A model generated the notes under the pieces. The model was not told where the DNA came from and did no database searches. It saw only the letters and a program-made list of their open reading frames with translations. The position numbers and the translations under genes were made by a program. A DNA stretch of 60,000 nucleotides from Liolophura sinensis (Eukaryota; Mollusca; Polyplacophora; Chitonida; Chitonidae). This document shows positions 27,301-39,300 of this stretch, piece after piece. The stretch covers positions 6,806,044 to 6,866,043 of the forward strand of contig NC_088301.1 in NCBI RefSeq assembly GCF_032854445.1, read 5' to 3'. Numbering within the stretch: position 1 is the first letter of the stretch; each line of letters starts with the position of its first letter.

Positions 27301-30300
27301 TCATTTACTTATCCATGTGGCACTTGCCAAAGCCATACAACACCTCATTTACTTATCCATGGCACCTGCAAGAGCCATAAAACACTTCATTTACTTGTCC
27401 ATGGCAATTGCAGGAGCCATACAACACTTCATTTACTTATCCATGGCACTTGGCAGAGCCATACAACACTTCATTTACTTATCCATGGCTCTTTCCGAAG
27501 CCATACAACACTTCATTTACTTTCCATGGCACTTGGCAGAGCCATACAACACTTCATTTACTTATCCATGGCACTTGCTGGAGCCATACAACATTTCATT
27601 CACTTATCCATGGCACTTGCCAGAGCCATACACTTCATTTACTTATCCATGTGGCACTTGCCAGAGCCATACAACACCTCATTTACTTATCCATGGCACC
27701 TGCAAGAGCCATAAAACACTTCATTTACTTGTCCATGGCAATTGCAGGAGCCATACAACACTTCATTTACTTATCCATGGCACTTGGCAGAGCCATACAA
27801 CACTTCATTTACTTATCCATGGCTCTTTCCGAAGCCATACAACACTTCATTTACTTTCCATGGCACTTGGCAGAGCCATACAACACTTCATTTACTTATC
27901 CATGGCACTTGCTGGAGCCATACAACACTGCATTTTTTTATCCATGGCACTTGCCAAAGCCATACAACACTTCATTTTCTTATTCATGGCTCTTGCCAGA
28001 GCCATACAACACCTCATTTACTTATCCATGTCTCTTTCCGAAGCCATACAACACTTCATTTACTTATCCATGGCACCTGCCGGAGCCATACAACATTTCA
28101 TTCACTTATCCATGGCACTTGCCAGAGCCATACACTTCATTTACTTATCCATATGGCACTTGCCAAAGCCATACAACACCTCATTTACTTATCCATGGCA
28201 CCTGCAAGAGCCATAAAACACTTCATTTATTTGTCCATGGCAATTGCAGGAGCCATACAACACTTCATTTACTTATCCATGGCACCTGCAAGAGCCATAA
28301 AACACTTCATTTACTTATCCATGGCAATTGCCGGAGCCAATACTTCATTCACTTATCCAAGATTAGTGCCCGAGTTCTCCCTCGCACCTCTGGAACGTTT
28401 CGTGTGTCTCCTGCGACAGACTCGCACAAATAAACACGCTATAATTTCTGCAGCCTCATCTTTATTCCTTAGAAACCTCAAATGCCATTGCCCCACCTTA
28501 AAACAAAACCTTCCAGCAGCCTGCGGATGGTCGTGGGTTTCCTCTCCTCATATTATGCTAGCCATTGTCATATATTTATTTATTTATTTAATTGGTGTTT
28601 TATGTCATACTGAAGAATATTTCACTAATAAGATGCGGCCAGCATTTTGGCGAGAGGAAACCAGAAGACTGCATTCATGAGAGGATCATGGGTTATTGCG
28701 CCATGCTGGCACGCTAACCACCTCAGCTACATAAGCTGCTAGAGAAAAAGGTGAGTTGATGCAGGACTGATTGCAAATACATTTGTGTAGGTGTGCAGTT
28801 TCACAGGAGATACACGGTATTAAGGTTCCAGATGTGCAGAGCAGCACAATAAATGAAGTATCATGAATATGCCGAAGCGCCAGCAGTTCTAGAGGTCTGT
28901 ATGGTTACACCTAAATGTGAAGCCCCAGCAGTGGTGGAAATCTCTATGGTTACACCTAAATGTGAAGCGCCAGCAATGGTGGAGATCTCTACGGTTACAC
29001 CTAAATGTGAAGCCCCAGCAATGGTGGAGATCTCTACGGTTACACCTAAATGTGAAGCACTAGCAATGGTGGAGATCTCTACGGTTACACCTAAATGTGA
29101 AGCGCCAGCAATGGTGGAGATCTCTACGATTACACCTAAATGTGAAGCGCCAGCAATGGTGGAGATCTCTACAGTTATACCTAAATGTGAAGCACCAGCA
29201 GTGGTGGAGATCTCTACGGTTACACCTGAATGTGAAATGCCAGCAATGGTGGAGATCTCTACGGTTACACCTAAATGTGAAGCACCAGCAATGGTGGAGA
29301 TCTCTATGGTTACACCTGAATGTGAAGTGCCAGCAATGGTGGAGGTCTCTACAGTTATACCTTAATGTGAAGCGCCAGCAATGGTGGAGATCTCTATGGT
29401 TACACCTGAATGTGAAGTGCCAGCAGTGGTGGAGATCTCTGTGGTTACACCTATATGTGAAGTGCCAGCAGTGGTGGAGATCTCTGTGGTTACACCTAAA
29501 TGTGAAGCGCCAGCAGTGGTGGAGATCTCTGTGGTTACACCTAAATGTGAAGCGCCAGCAATGGTGGAGGTCTCTACAGTTATACCTTAATGTGAAGCGC
29601 CAGCAATGGTGGAGATCTCTACGGTTACACCTGAATGTGAAGCACCAGCAGTGGTGGAGATCTCTGCAGTTACACCTAAATGTGAAGCGCCAGCAGTGGT
29701 GGAGATCTCTGTGGTTACACCTATATGTGAAGCGCCAGCAGTGGTGGAGATCTCTGTGGTTACACCTAAATGTAAAGCGCCAGCAGTGGTGGAGATCTCT
29801 GCAGTTAAACCTAAATGTACATGTACGTCACAAGTTTATTTTCTGCATGATATCTCTATTTAAACTTGATTGATTAGTCATAAATTTGACATGTGCTTTT
29901 CTTGGTGTGACACTTTGCTTGAGATTGATTGTTTTTCACTCTTGCCCATCTTCTTGTTTGTCTGTCCTTGGTGCACTGATTTTACATGATACTTCGATCT
30001 GCTCAACATGGATGGATATATTTGAGTTTCGGTATGTGGTTGCCTTATTCGTCCGTCCTGCTGTCTGTCATTTTGTCTGTCCTGAAGGTGGACCATGTCT
30101 TCTTCAATAGACAATATCCACAAGAAGAAGCTGAGACTTCATGTGTGGGCAGCAGTGATGTTTGTACCTTTGGAAGATTACATACTGTTCAAGAACCTGA
30201 AAAGTTGAAAATTTTTTTAAAGTGAACACAAAGACTGCCACTATATGTACATAGAAAAAATGATATAGAACACAGTTTCACAGAAAAATATGTAAAAAAT

Positions 30301-33300
30301 TCTATGAAGTTTTGAAAGCCGAGAAGATGAAGTTCCGTATTTGAGACATGGCACTGATGGACAATTCACTCTGAGTAACCATGCTGGAGAAGCCCTTATG
30401 AATTTGGCCAATCATTAGCGCTGAAAGCATCGTGATAATTGGCTGTCACATGAAAAACTCTGTTACCTCTCGATTGTCTGTGTGTTTTCTTATAGTGGAT
30501 AGACAGATATTGATGCAGTAAATTTAATTTTGCGGTTAGTTCAAGTGTTAAACTGATGAATTTTGAAACACATTTATGAGTGGGGAACTGAGAATGGCTG
30601 CCTGTGTCACAATGGATACGTGTTGGGCAGGATACTGCAGTAACTTGTCAGGGTGAGCTGGCAAGAAAACTCGCCTCTCAAGAGTCATTTGCTTGAGGAA
30701 AAATATTTTGACTTCACATTATTTGTCCTTAGTTAAATCAGATTTATCACGAAACTGTCTTCCCAAAATCTGAATGAAAGGGTCTGTTATGAACCAGAAG
30801 GTCCTGCTGTGTTCGGTAAATTCCCTGAAGTCGGTGCAGCCAGCTGGCCAAATGCTTACACCAATGCATGAGGAGGACAAGCAGGACAACTTGTATGTTT
30901 GTATTTTATCATTGTCACATTGTTTAATATCAGTGGTATTGGAGAGTTCCTAGGTTTTGTGATGCCACTCTGGATAGCTATAACATGGCAAATGGCGTCA
31001 CCAAATGAGTGGCTAGGTGCTGACAATTGTTTGCTATTTATTTTGTTGATAAGCAGTGTAGAAGTTTTGAAAATATTTTTAGAACATCACTAGAATACTA
31101 CTTCATTAATTAATTCAGCTTTAGTGCCTGACTTTATTATGTTCTCTTTAACATAAAATTTAATGCTTTGCAGGTTCAAGTGTGAGAAAGGTCCTTGGTT
31201 TCATGTGTGCATTTGTATCCTCTGTTGTCTGGTGGTTAGAGGTGCTTGGCTTTCAGTTGGTAGGACCCAGGGGCAGGGGTTGAACCCAGCCATGGATAGG
31301 AAATTTTGTAGATTTAATGTTAATATCTTAATGTTTGCACATTCTAAAAATATTCAGTGAAGATCGCTTGCCACTTTCCATCCCTCGCAGTTCTTTGCAT
31401 ATCTTTGTCACATGTGTAAAAGTTTGTCACTACCTTGCCAAAGGTTTGTGGTTTTACTCTGGTCACTTCAGTTTCCTCCATGCATTCAGATAACTGTCTT
31501 GTAAGTGAAAAATTCTTGAGTGGATGGTGTTACGCAACAATCAAATAAATACAAAAATATATTTCTCATCTCCACCTAAAGAGCTGAGTGATATTTTGCA
31601 GCATTAGATTTAAATAAAATAGCATTGCTCACTTTCATAACTCATGCAATAGTTGTGCAGTTGCAATTATCAGCTTTTTGTTTGTTTACTTTTTTTGTTG
31701 TTTATAAGTATTCTATTCTTTCAGCAGTCAATAAGTGATTCTGAAGCTGAAAGCAATTCACAACCACTTAAATTATCCAGGTTTTTTTTGGCTTCCTAGT
31801 CTAGGGTATGGTGTGTATTTGCACATCCTCGGATTTTTTTCTTAACTCTTGTATATTGGGCTATCACACATGGATTGAAGGCTTTTTGTTTTGCTCACTA
31901 CTTCAGGATATGGTGTGTAAATTCTCAGATGCCAGGTTAGCTTTTTTTCCTGTATAATGCCAATCATACATGGATGTCAAACATACAGTGTTTTGTTTGT
32001 GTTTTTTTTTTTTTTTTTTTTTTTGTTGTATATATCTTTTCGCCTGTGTACATCTACAAAGGACCTACTGATAGAAGGCAGAACTGTTTTATTGGTTTTG
32101 TTTTTATAGTCTTTGTGAATGTTTTTAATGATTTTAATTGATAGAATTTCAATGCAAATTATATCAGTTATATAAACTTCAGTTCGTTTCCTGTGGTTTC
32201 TGGAAATTAAATTTTCTTACAGGGCAACAATTTTTGTATACACGGTGTCTGTGACTTTATTGCTTATGAAATTTATGGACATTGCCAGATTTACCATTTT
32301 TGTAAGCAAGAAAAGTTTCATGTAGGGCTACAATTTTTATGTACATGCCTACCTACATGTAGGAGAACAAGAAAGGTATTGGGTTCCTCTGGTGATTTTA
32401 CCATTTTCCTGTTTTCATGTAGGGCTACAATTTTTTATGCACATGCCTACCTACATGTAGGAGAACAAGAAAGGTATTGGGTTCTTCTGGTGATTTTACC
32501 ATTTTCCTGTTTTCATGTAGGGCTACAATTTTATGTACATGCCTACCTACATGTAGGAGAACAAGAAAGGTATTGGGTTCCTCTGGTGATTTTACCATTT
32601 TCCTGTTTTCATGTAGGGCTACAATTTTTATGTACATGCCTACCTACATGTAGGAGAACAAGAAAGGTATTGGGTTCCTCTGGTGATTTTACCATTTTCC
32701 TGTTTTCATGTAGGGCTACAATTTTATGTACATGCCTACCTACATGTATGAGAACAAGAAAGGTATTGAGTTCCTCTGGTGATTTTACCATTTTCCTGTT
32801 TTCATGTACAATTTTTATGTACATGCCTACCTACATGTATGAGAACAAGAAAGGTATTGGGTTCCTCTGGTGATTTTACCATTTTCCTGTTTTCATGTAG
32901 GGCTACAATTTTTATGCACATGCCTACCTACATGTAGGAGAACAAGAAAGGTATTGGGTTCCTCTGGTGATTTTACCATTTTCCTGTTTTCATGTAGGGC
33001 TACAATTTTTATGCACATGCCTACCTACATGTAGGAGAACAAGAAAGGTATTGGGTTCTTCTGATCATTTTACCAGTTTCCTGTTTTGTGGACACAAATT
33101 CAGATTGACTTCATTCTGTTCTCCTGTAAACACGGATTTCTACAAGTCTTTCTTGTAGGGCTAAAGCTTTTTATGCAATCACTTATCTAGATCAGCTTTT
33201 TGTCTCTCTGGCTATTTTATCAGATTTGTAGAGTGTAAGAATTTACCTTGGCGTTTACCAATTCATCTGGTATACACATTATCTGTGGAAAGCTCACGCC

Positions 33301-36300
33301 ATGTACGTGGGAAGGTCTGCCAGAAACCTGTGGATGGTTGTGGGCTTCCCCCGAGCTTTACCCACATTTTCCCCCATCAAAATGCTGCCCACCGTCATTC
33401 AAATGAAATGTTTTTGAGTATGTCTAGCTCATGCTGGCTTCCTCACCGGCCACACATGGGCGCAGGAAGGTCTGACAGCAACCTGCGAATGGTCATGGGT
33501 TTCCCCAGGCTCTGCCCAGTTTCTTCCCACCATAATGCTGGCTGCTGTCATATACATGTAGGTGAAATATTCTTGGGTACTGTCATAAAACGCTAATCAA
33601 GTAAATAAATAAATTCAAGATGGAAGACTGAATATGTATATCAGAATATAAGGTGGGCCAGCATTATGGTGCGATCATAGACTGGTGGTACACGTGGTAC
33701 GGTTGACTGATGGTACATGTTATTTCTTCCATGCATAATTCGCACAAGTGTTATTAATGGTAAATCATTGCGCTTTTTTGCTATTCACAGATGCTGTCCG
33801 TATTACATGGCGCGTGAACTCAAGTCAGACGCAGACATCATTTTTATGCCGTACAATTATCTGCTTGACCCCAAGGTTTGTTCTTCTCGTGATTTATATG
33901 TTTTTTACAGTATAGAAAAAATAATTACAATAATTTTGAAGATAAAGTAATAATTAAATCATGAAATAATTTTGACTGTGCAAGTATATGACTGAAATAC
34001 ATTAACATGGCCTAAGGCACTGATTGACGGTATCCTGACTGGACAACACCACGTTTTTGAAAACCTCAGATCATTCTTTAAGTATGCTGGAACTGCGTAG
34101 GTGAAATGTTGTAAAAAATTTAAAAACATGCTGTATGTTAAATCATTGTCATTCATTGTGACCTGATGGGGTACAAGAGGGTGTATAAGTTGCTACTAGC
34201 ATATACATGAACAGTAACAAATGGTAGAATAACACCATAACAGAAGTAAATTAACAAATTTTATCCAAATTTTATCGTTTACTCGTGACTATTTGCCAAC
34301 TATCATTCTCTTATTCTCGCTTTTAATATTCTTCATGCTGTAGCATTTTTGTTTAAAATATGAGCCAATACTGTTACCATAGCAATCATAAAACTTTGTA
34401 TTTCTTGTAGTCAAGGAAAGCTCATGGCGTGGAACTCCAAGGAAATATTGTCATTTTTGATGAGGCACACAATTTGGTAAGGCAAATTTTTTTCAGATAT
34501 CGGTATTTCATACAGTGTGCGTCAGTGTATTTAATATTCTGGACGTTGTTGATGAGTGATACAGTGTTAACCTGGTCGTGGGTTTCCCCCTGGGCTTGGT
34601 TCGGTTTCCTCCCACCATAATACTGACCACTGTCGTATAAGTGAAATTTTCTGGAGTACGCCGTAAGCCACCAATCATATAAATCAATGTTAACCTAAAA
34701 TTCTACGAAGCAGTACCATTTAAATATTGCTAGCTGTAGTTGCAAGGTTTGGGTTTATTTTTACAGGAGAAGATCTGTGAAGACAGTGCTAGTTTTGACT
34801 TGACGTCAACAGACTTGGCCACTGCCATGGAGGAAGTCACACTCCTGGCAGAGAAACTCATAGATTTGGCCAAACATGACCTCCAGAGTGTGGAACTCGC
34901 CACTGACAGTAGTATTGGTGAGAACATCATCAAGGCTCATACAAGATGAATTAATGATAAGATTTATCAACCTTTAACTACTGTAAATGGCCTAAAATTT
35001 CACCCCCAAGAGAGCATTTGTGGAAGCAAATATAAAATGTCATGAAGGATTGCTTTTGGCACTGAACCTGTCACATGCTTTTGGCACTTAAGCTGTCACA
35101 TTTTCAGTAGGATATCAGATATAAGCTTAAATGTGCCTCCCAGAAAAACGTCATATCACCTTTCTAAGATCAGTAGAACTCCCAGAATCAACAAGAATAA
35201 GAAACTTACCCTGATTCTGCAACCCTTTTCAACTGCCTCTGCAGCCAATATTTAGAAACATTCTGAGGGTGCTATTGGATGTAAAAAATAGTTTGCACAG
35301 TTTTATGAAGCTTGCATCTTAGTGACACAAATAAATTATTTTAGCGTCATTTTCATAATATGGGTCGCCACGATATGGCTGAAATATTGCCGATGTGGCG
35401 TAAAGCCATAATCATTCATTCATAATATGGGAAAGCATAAAAATTTCACTGAAAAAAACTGCTTTAATTAGTGGTTGGAAAGGTTGAAAATTTACCGTCA
35501 TTTGATTTAATTTCTTAAATTAGCACAGCCTTAAGTTCAGTTCATTTCAGTTCTATAAAAGCTTAATGGGCATTGAGAGGAATTCAGTGGTTTTTAATCT
35601 TGTTGTTTTTCATCTTTCTTTATATAATACTGTGCAAAGATTCATTGTTTCAAACAATATAAATTTTACACATTGTGATGAGTTTAAAGGAAACTTGAAA
35701 AACAATGCGAGAAGTTTGTTTTGTTAATAACAGCTCATCCAGCCGTTAACATGATTGCCGGACCTTAAAGACAAAAATACTCAATGATTTTGTTGTAATA
35801 TTTTGGGTTAAATGAAGGGATGTTTTTTGTGGTAGTTTTCTTACTATGTTATCTAAGGATTCCTTCATCATCTTATGACTGAAAAATTGTTAAGTACGAT
35901 TTTAAACCTCAAGCACTCACTCACTCTTTCTATGTTTTTCAGTGCCTGAATTTCAGTTGGATGATTTACTAAGACTGAAAGGTATGAAAAAGAGGTTTAC
36001 ATTGAATTTGGAGTCTTTCTAATTGTTCATAATGACTTACGTTTGACTTCATTCAAATTCAAAGATTTATATATATGAAGCTTGCATGTTGGAAGAGATA
36101 TATAATTTTTTTTTATCTCATTTTATCCCAGTTTACTCCTTTCATTGCATTTTGATGAGGGTAACACTGCATGTAGCATGGCCAGATATACGTGTATACT
36201 GTGTACTGGAACTGATACAGGTAGATACTTCACGTACACTCAGTCTCCGTGGTGTATCTGTATAATTAGAGAATTAGATCTAAAACAATTTTATACAGTG

Positions 36301-39300
36301 TAGCTATTAAGAGCTGATAATTTCCCCACTGGAGGTTGTCTACTCCAGGTGGTATATATAAGTGTCTCAGCCCTTGCTCTATCAGGTCATGTGTTCAAAT
36401 CCAGGTCTCGCAGGTTCAGCTGTGGCTTTATGCCAGGAAAAGTGTCATGTATGTGTCACCCAGGCTCTACCTGGTTTTCTCCACCTTTAAGTCTCAATAC
36501 AGAAATATCAGTAAAAAGTTATTAAGTATGGCATGAAATACTTATCACGTACATAATTAAACAAAAGTACTGTTTTGGAGGGGGGGGGGTTGACCCATTT
36601 TGCTTAATTTTGATCTTTCAGCCATTTTTTTTGTAAAGTTTGATTAATTTATTATCAGAAAAGGGAATTATTTTAAGGCTTTGCATCTGGAAGTGCCGCA
36701 TTTTACATACCAGCTTTTAGTTAAAATACACTGTGCACTTTTACTCTCTACTTGTTTTTATAAATGTGTTGTACATTTTTTTTACCTCACAGCCACTGTG
36801 AAGGACCTGGAGAAGCTGTTGGATGACACGGAGGTCCCCCAGGCAGGTGTCACCCACCCTGGGGAGTAAGTATGAAGTCATCTAGACAGTCACACTAAAA
36901 GTAGGCTAGTACGGTCCCATCCAAACTTCCCATCGTACTCAGTTGGTCGACCATCATAATCGTAGAATGGGTGGAGAAAGGCCAGATAATGGAGCCATCT
37001 TTAGTGCTCTTCCCAGGTTCGGTTTTGTGCTTGTCTGTTGGCCAAATGTTGCGAACAAAAGTTTTTGTCTACATTCCGAGGGTACAAGCATCAGAGACAG
37101 TGGATCGCACCAGGATTTGAACAACATGGGAGTTGGAAGGGCTGTGGATCACATGAGGATGTATTAAAACATTATGGGAGTACATGTATATAGGAGTGTG
37201 GATCCCACCTTGATCATGGTTATAGCATGGGAAGATAAGGTCGGTCTGTTCTGTACCCTTATTCGTTGGCACATGTTGGTTGTTCACTTGTGACTGTTGC
37301 TCTTTGGGCTGTAACACTTTTGTCACATCAGCTTAGTTTCCCTCATGAATCAGGCAATACACAGGCCATTTGAATGTTTTGTTTGAGTGAGTGTTAGATT
37401 GGTGTTTAGCATGGCTTTCAACATTATTTCAGTCATGTCACACCAGTGTCTCTCTGTCTCAGGCCAGACCCATTGCTGACATATACATGGTGCTGCCTCA
37501 CTGAAACACCATGCTAAAGACATCAGAAACATTGTCCCTCATATTCACATTACACTGACTCCAGGTCGACAAGTACCAGTAGTCTAAACAAGATAGTGCC
37601 AAGATAACTGATGCTGAAGTCTTAAGTATGATATGGTTCGGGATTGAACCAAACATATTCTATTTACTACTCTACCTCAGCAGGTAAATAATTTAAGTCC
37701 ATTTGAAACACATTTGTGAACTGGTGGACATTATTGCTGTGCATATAAATATGAGACTTGCATGCCTTCCCTCAAGAAGAATTGTTCTGGTATGACCAAA
37801 GTACTGTTGAAAGGCTCGTTAAAGCAGGAGTTAACACACCTTTGTACCTAATCTTATGATAAACTGTTTTTATGTTGTATTATGCATTAAATTCAGCATT
37901 TTATGTTAAAGTTGAAATTTACTTTTCTTTTTTTCTAATGTTGGTAGAAATTATGAATTTTTAATGTGTTTTTCAGAGAAATAGAGAGGCCTTCGTGTAC
38001 ATACATGTACATGTACTTGACTTTATTTTGTATTCATGTGAAAACTGTCATTATTTCACAAATGTCGTTGAACTTTGTTGACAGGCATATTTTTGATTTG
38101 CTGGGAAAAGTCAACATAACATTTGAATCAAAGAATGAAATCCTGGATGTGCTGGACAAAATCATAGCCTATCTGAATGCAGACGGTATGTAAGGGAGCT
38201 AACTGTGTATGTTTAGACATTTAGACCAATATTTGATTTGATTTGAGTTTAAAACTCTACTCAAGAATATTTCACTTATGTGATGGCGGCCAGAATTTTG
38301 ATGGGAGGAAACCTGGCATAGACCGGGGGAAACAGGACCATCCACAGGTTGCTGGAAAATCCTCCAGTGTATGTCTGGAGAGGAAGTCAGCATGAGCTGG
38401 ACTCACAGCAGTCACATTTAGAGCAAACATGTACACATATTTAGCAATAACATTTGGGTAAAAAGTACTATAGTGTTAAAGAAGCCTTAAGAGGGCTACA
38501 TGTACTAAGTTGAAACTCTTTATGTCTTCATAACAGTAGCTGAAGAGCACACATGTTACTGAAGTAAATACGGTACCACAGCATCTGTAGAAAATTCAGT
38601 AAGCTTGGCTGGTCTATTGTCAAATTATTGCTGCCGTAACTTGATCGGGCAGATCGTCTACGAATGCGTTTGGGAAGCCACAGTGCCCAAGAGTAACCAT
38701 TGACCTTCGGCAAGTTACTTGTATGCCATACTGGAAGAAAAGAGGTTTTCAACAACTGTAAGTGATACCACAAACACCACTGACTACTCATTGTGTGACA
38801 GGCCCCCCTAACAAATGAATTCAGCAAAATCTGGAGACTGCCTGTCCATTACTGGGATTGAACTCGTGTGCAGTGTTGCCATGGTGAAGATACGTGCACA
38901 TGATACAATGGTATATATGGTGTACATGTAGCCTATACTTATATCTGTTTTAGGAATGTCAAGTGCACTTCATACAAAGGGGGCTGGCCTCACCAAATTT
39001 TCCGACATGCTAAAGGTATAAAGAAATTCTTGTGTGATTTTTCATTTTCAGTACTAATAGACAGCATTTAAAATTTTTCGCTATCAACTGTTATAGTGCC
39101 AGTGTGTTGTGAAGGAAAAATGTTGTGATTTGCAATGAAATCTAAATCCTTGGGGCTTTCCTTGAAAGATTTTGTTTTTCTGCAAACACTTTTTATGCAA
39201 ACATCATGAGTATGCTCTATCTGGAGCTGTGTCCACTCTATATTTTCTTTTGTTTATTTGGTATTTTACTTGTATTTGTTTTTACAGTGAATTATTAAAG

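Larger units (their letters stand above)
15366..33790 (+). other. RTEL1 intron v3-v4, 18.4 kb
   Basis: The phase of v3 and v4 fits exactly and no protein segment is missing, so this is one intron. It holds the 29, ~42, 51, 42, 45 and ~97-bp arrays, the ~175-180-bp tandem family, SINEs and a MITE-like element. Stretches 15370-17400, 18330-20600 and 30240-31200 show nothing I can name. Confidence 0.85.
34918..35942 (+). other. RTEL1 intron v6-v7
   Basis: The first part (about 34978-35230) resembles sequence at 57850-58050. The part around 35250-35365 resembles 7641-7760. Two SINE tails follow at 35366-35427 and 35860-35932. Confidence 0.75.

Noticed and set aside
26940-28680. Five overlapping + frames of 146-341 codons
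   Set aside because: The 42-bp unit lacks stops in several frames, and one frame runs on into a SINE. No gene.
28874-29818. CRISPR-like or protein-repeat reading of the 45-bp array
   Set aside because: There are no unique spacers between repeats and this is an animal intron. The copied stop codon argues against a protein.
31218-31285. A tRNA gene
   Set aside because: A- and B-box-like motifs are present, but no cloverleaf can be drawn and a SINE tail follows. I called it a SINE head.
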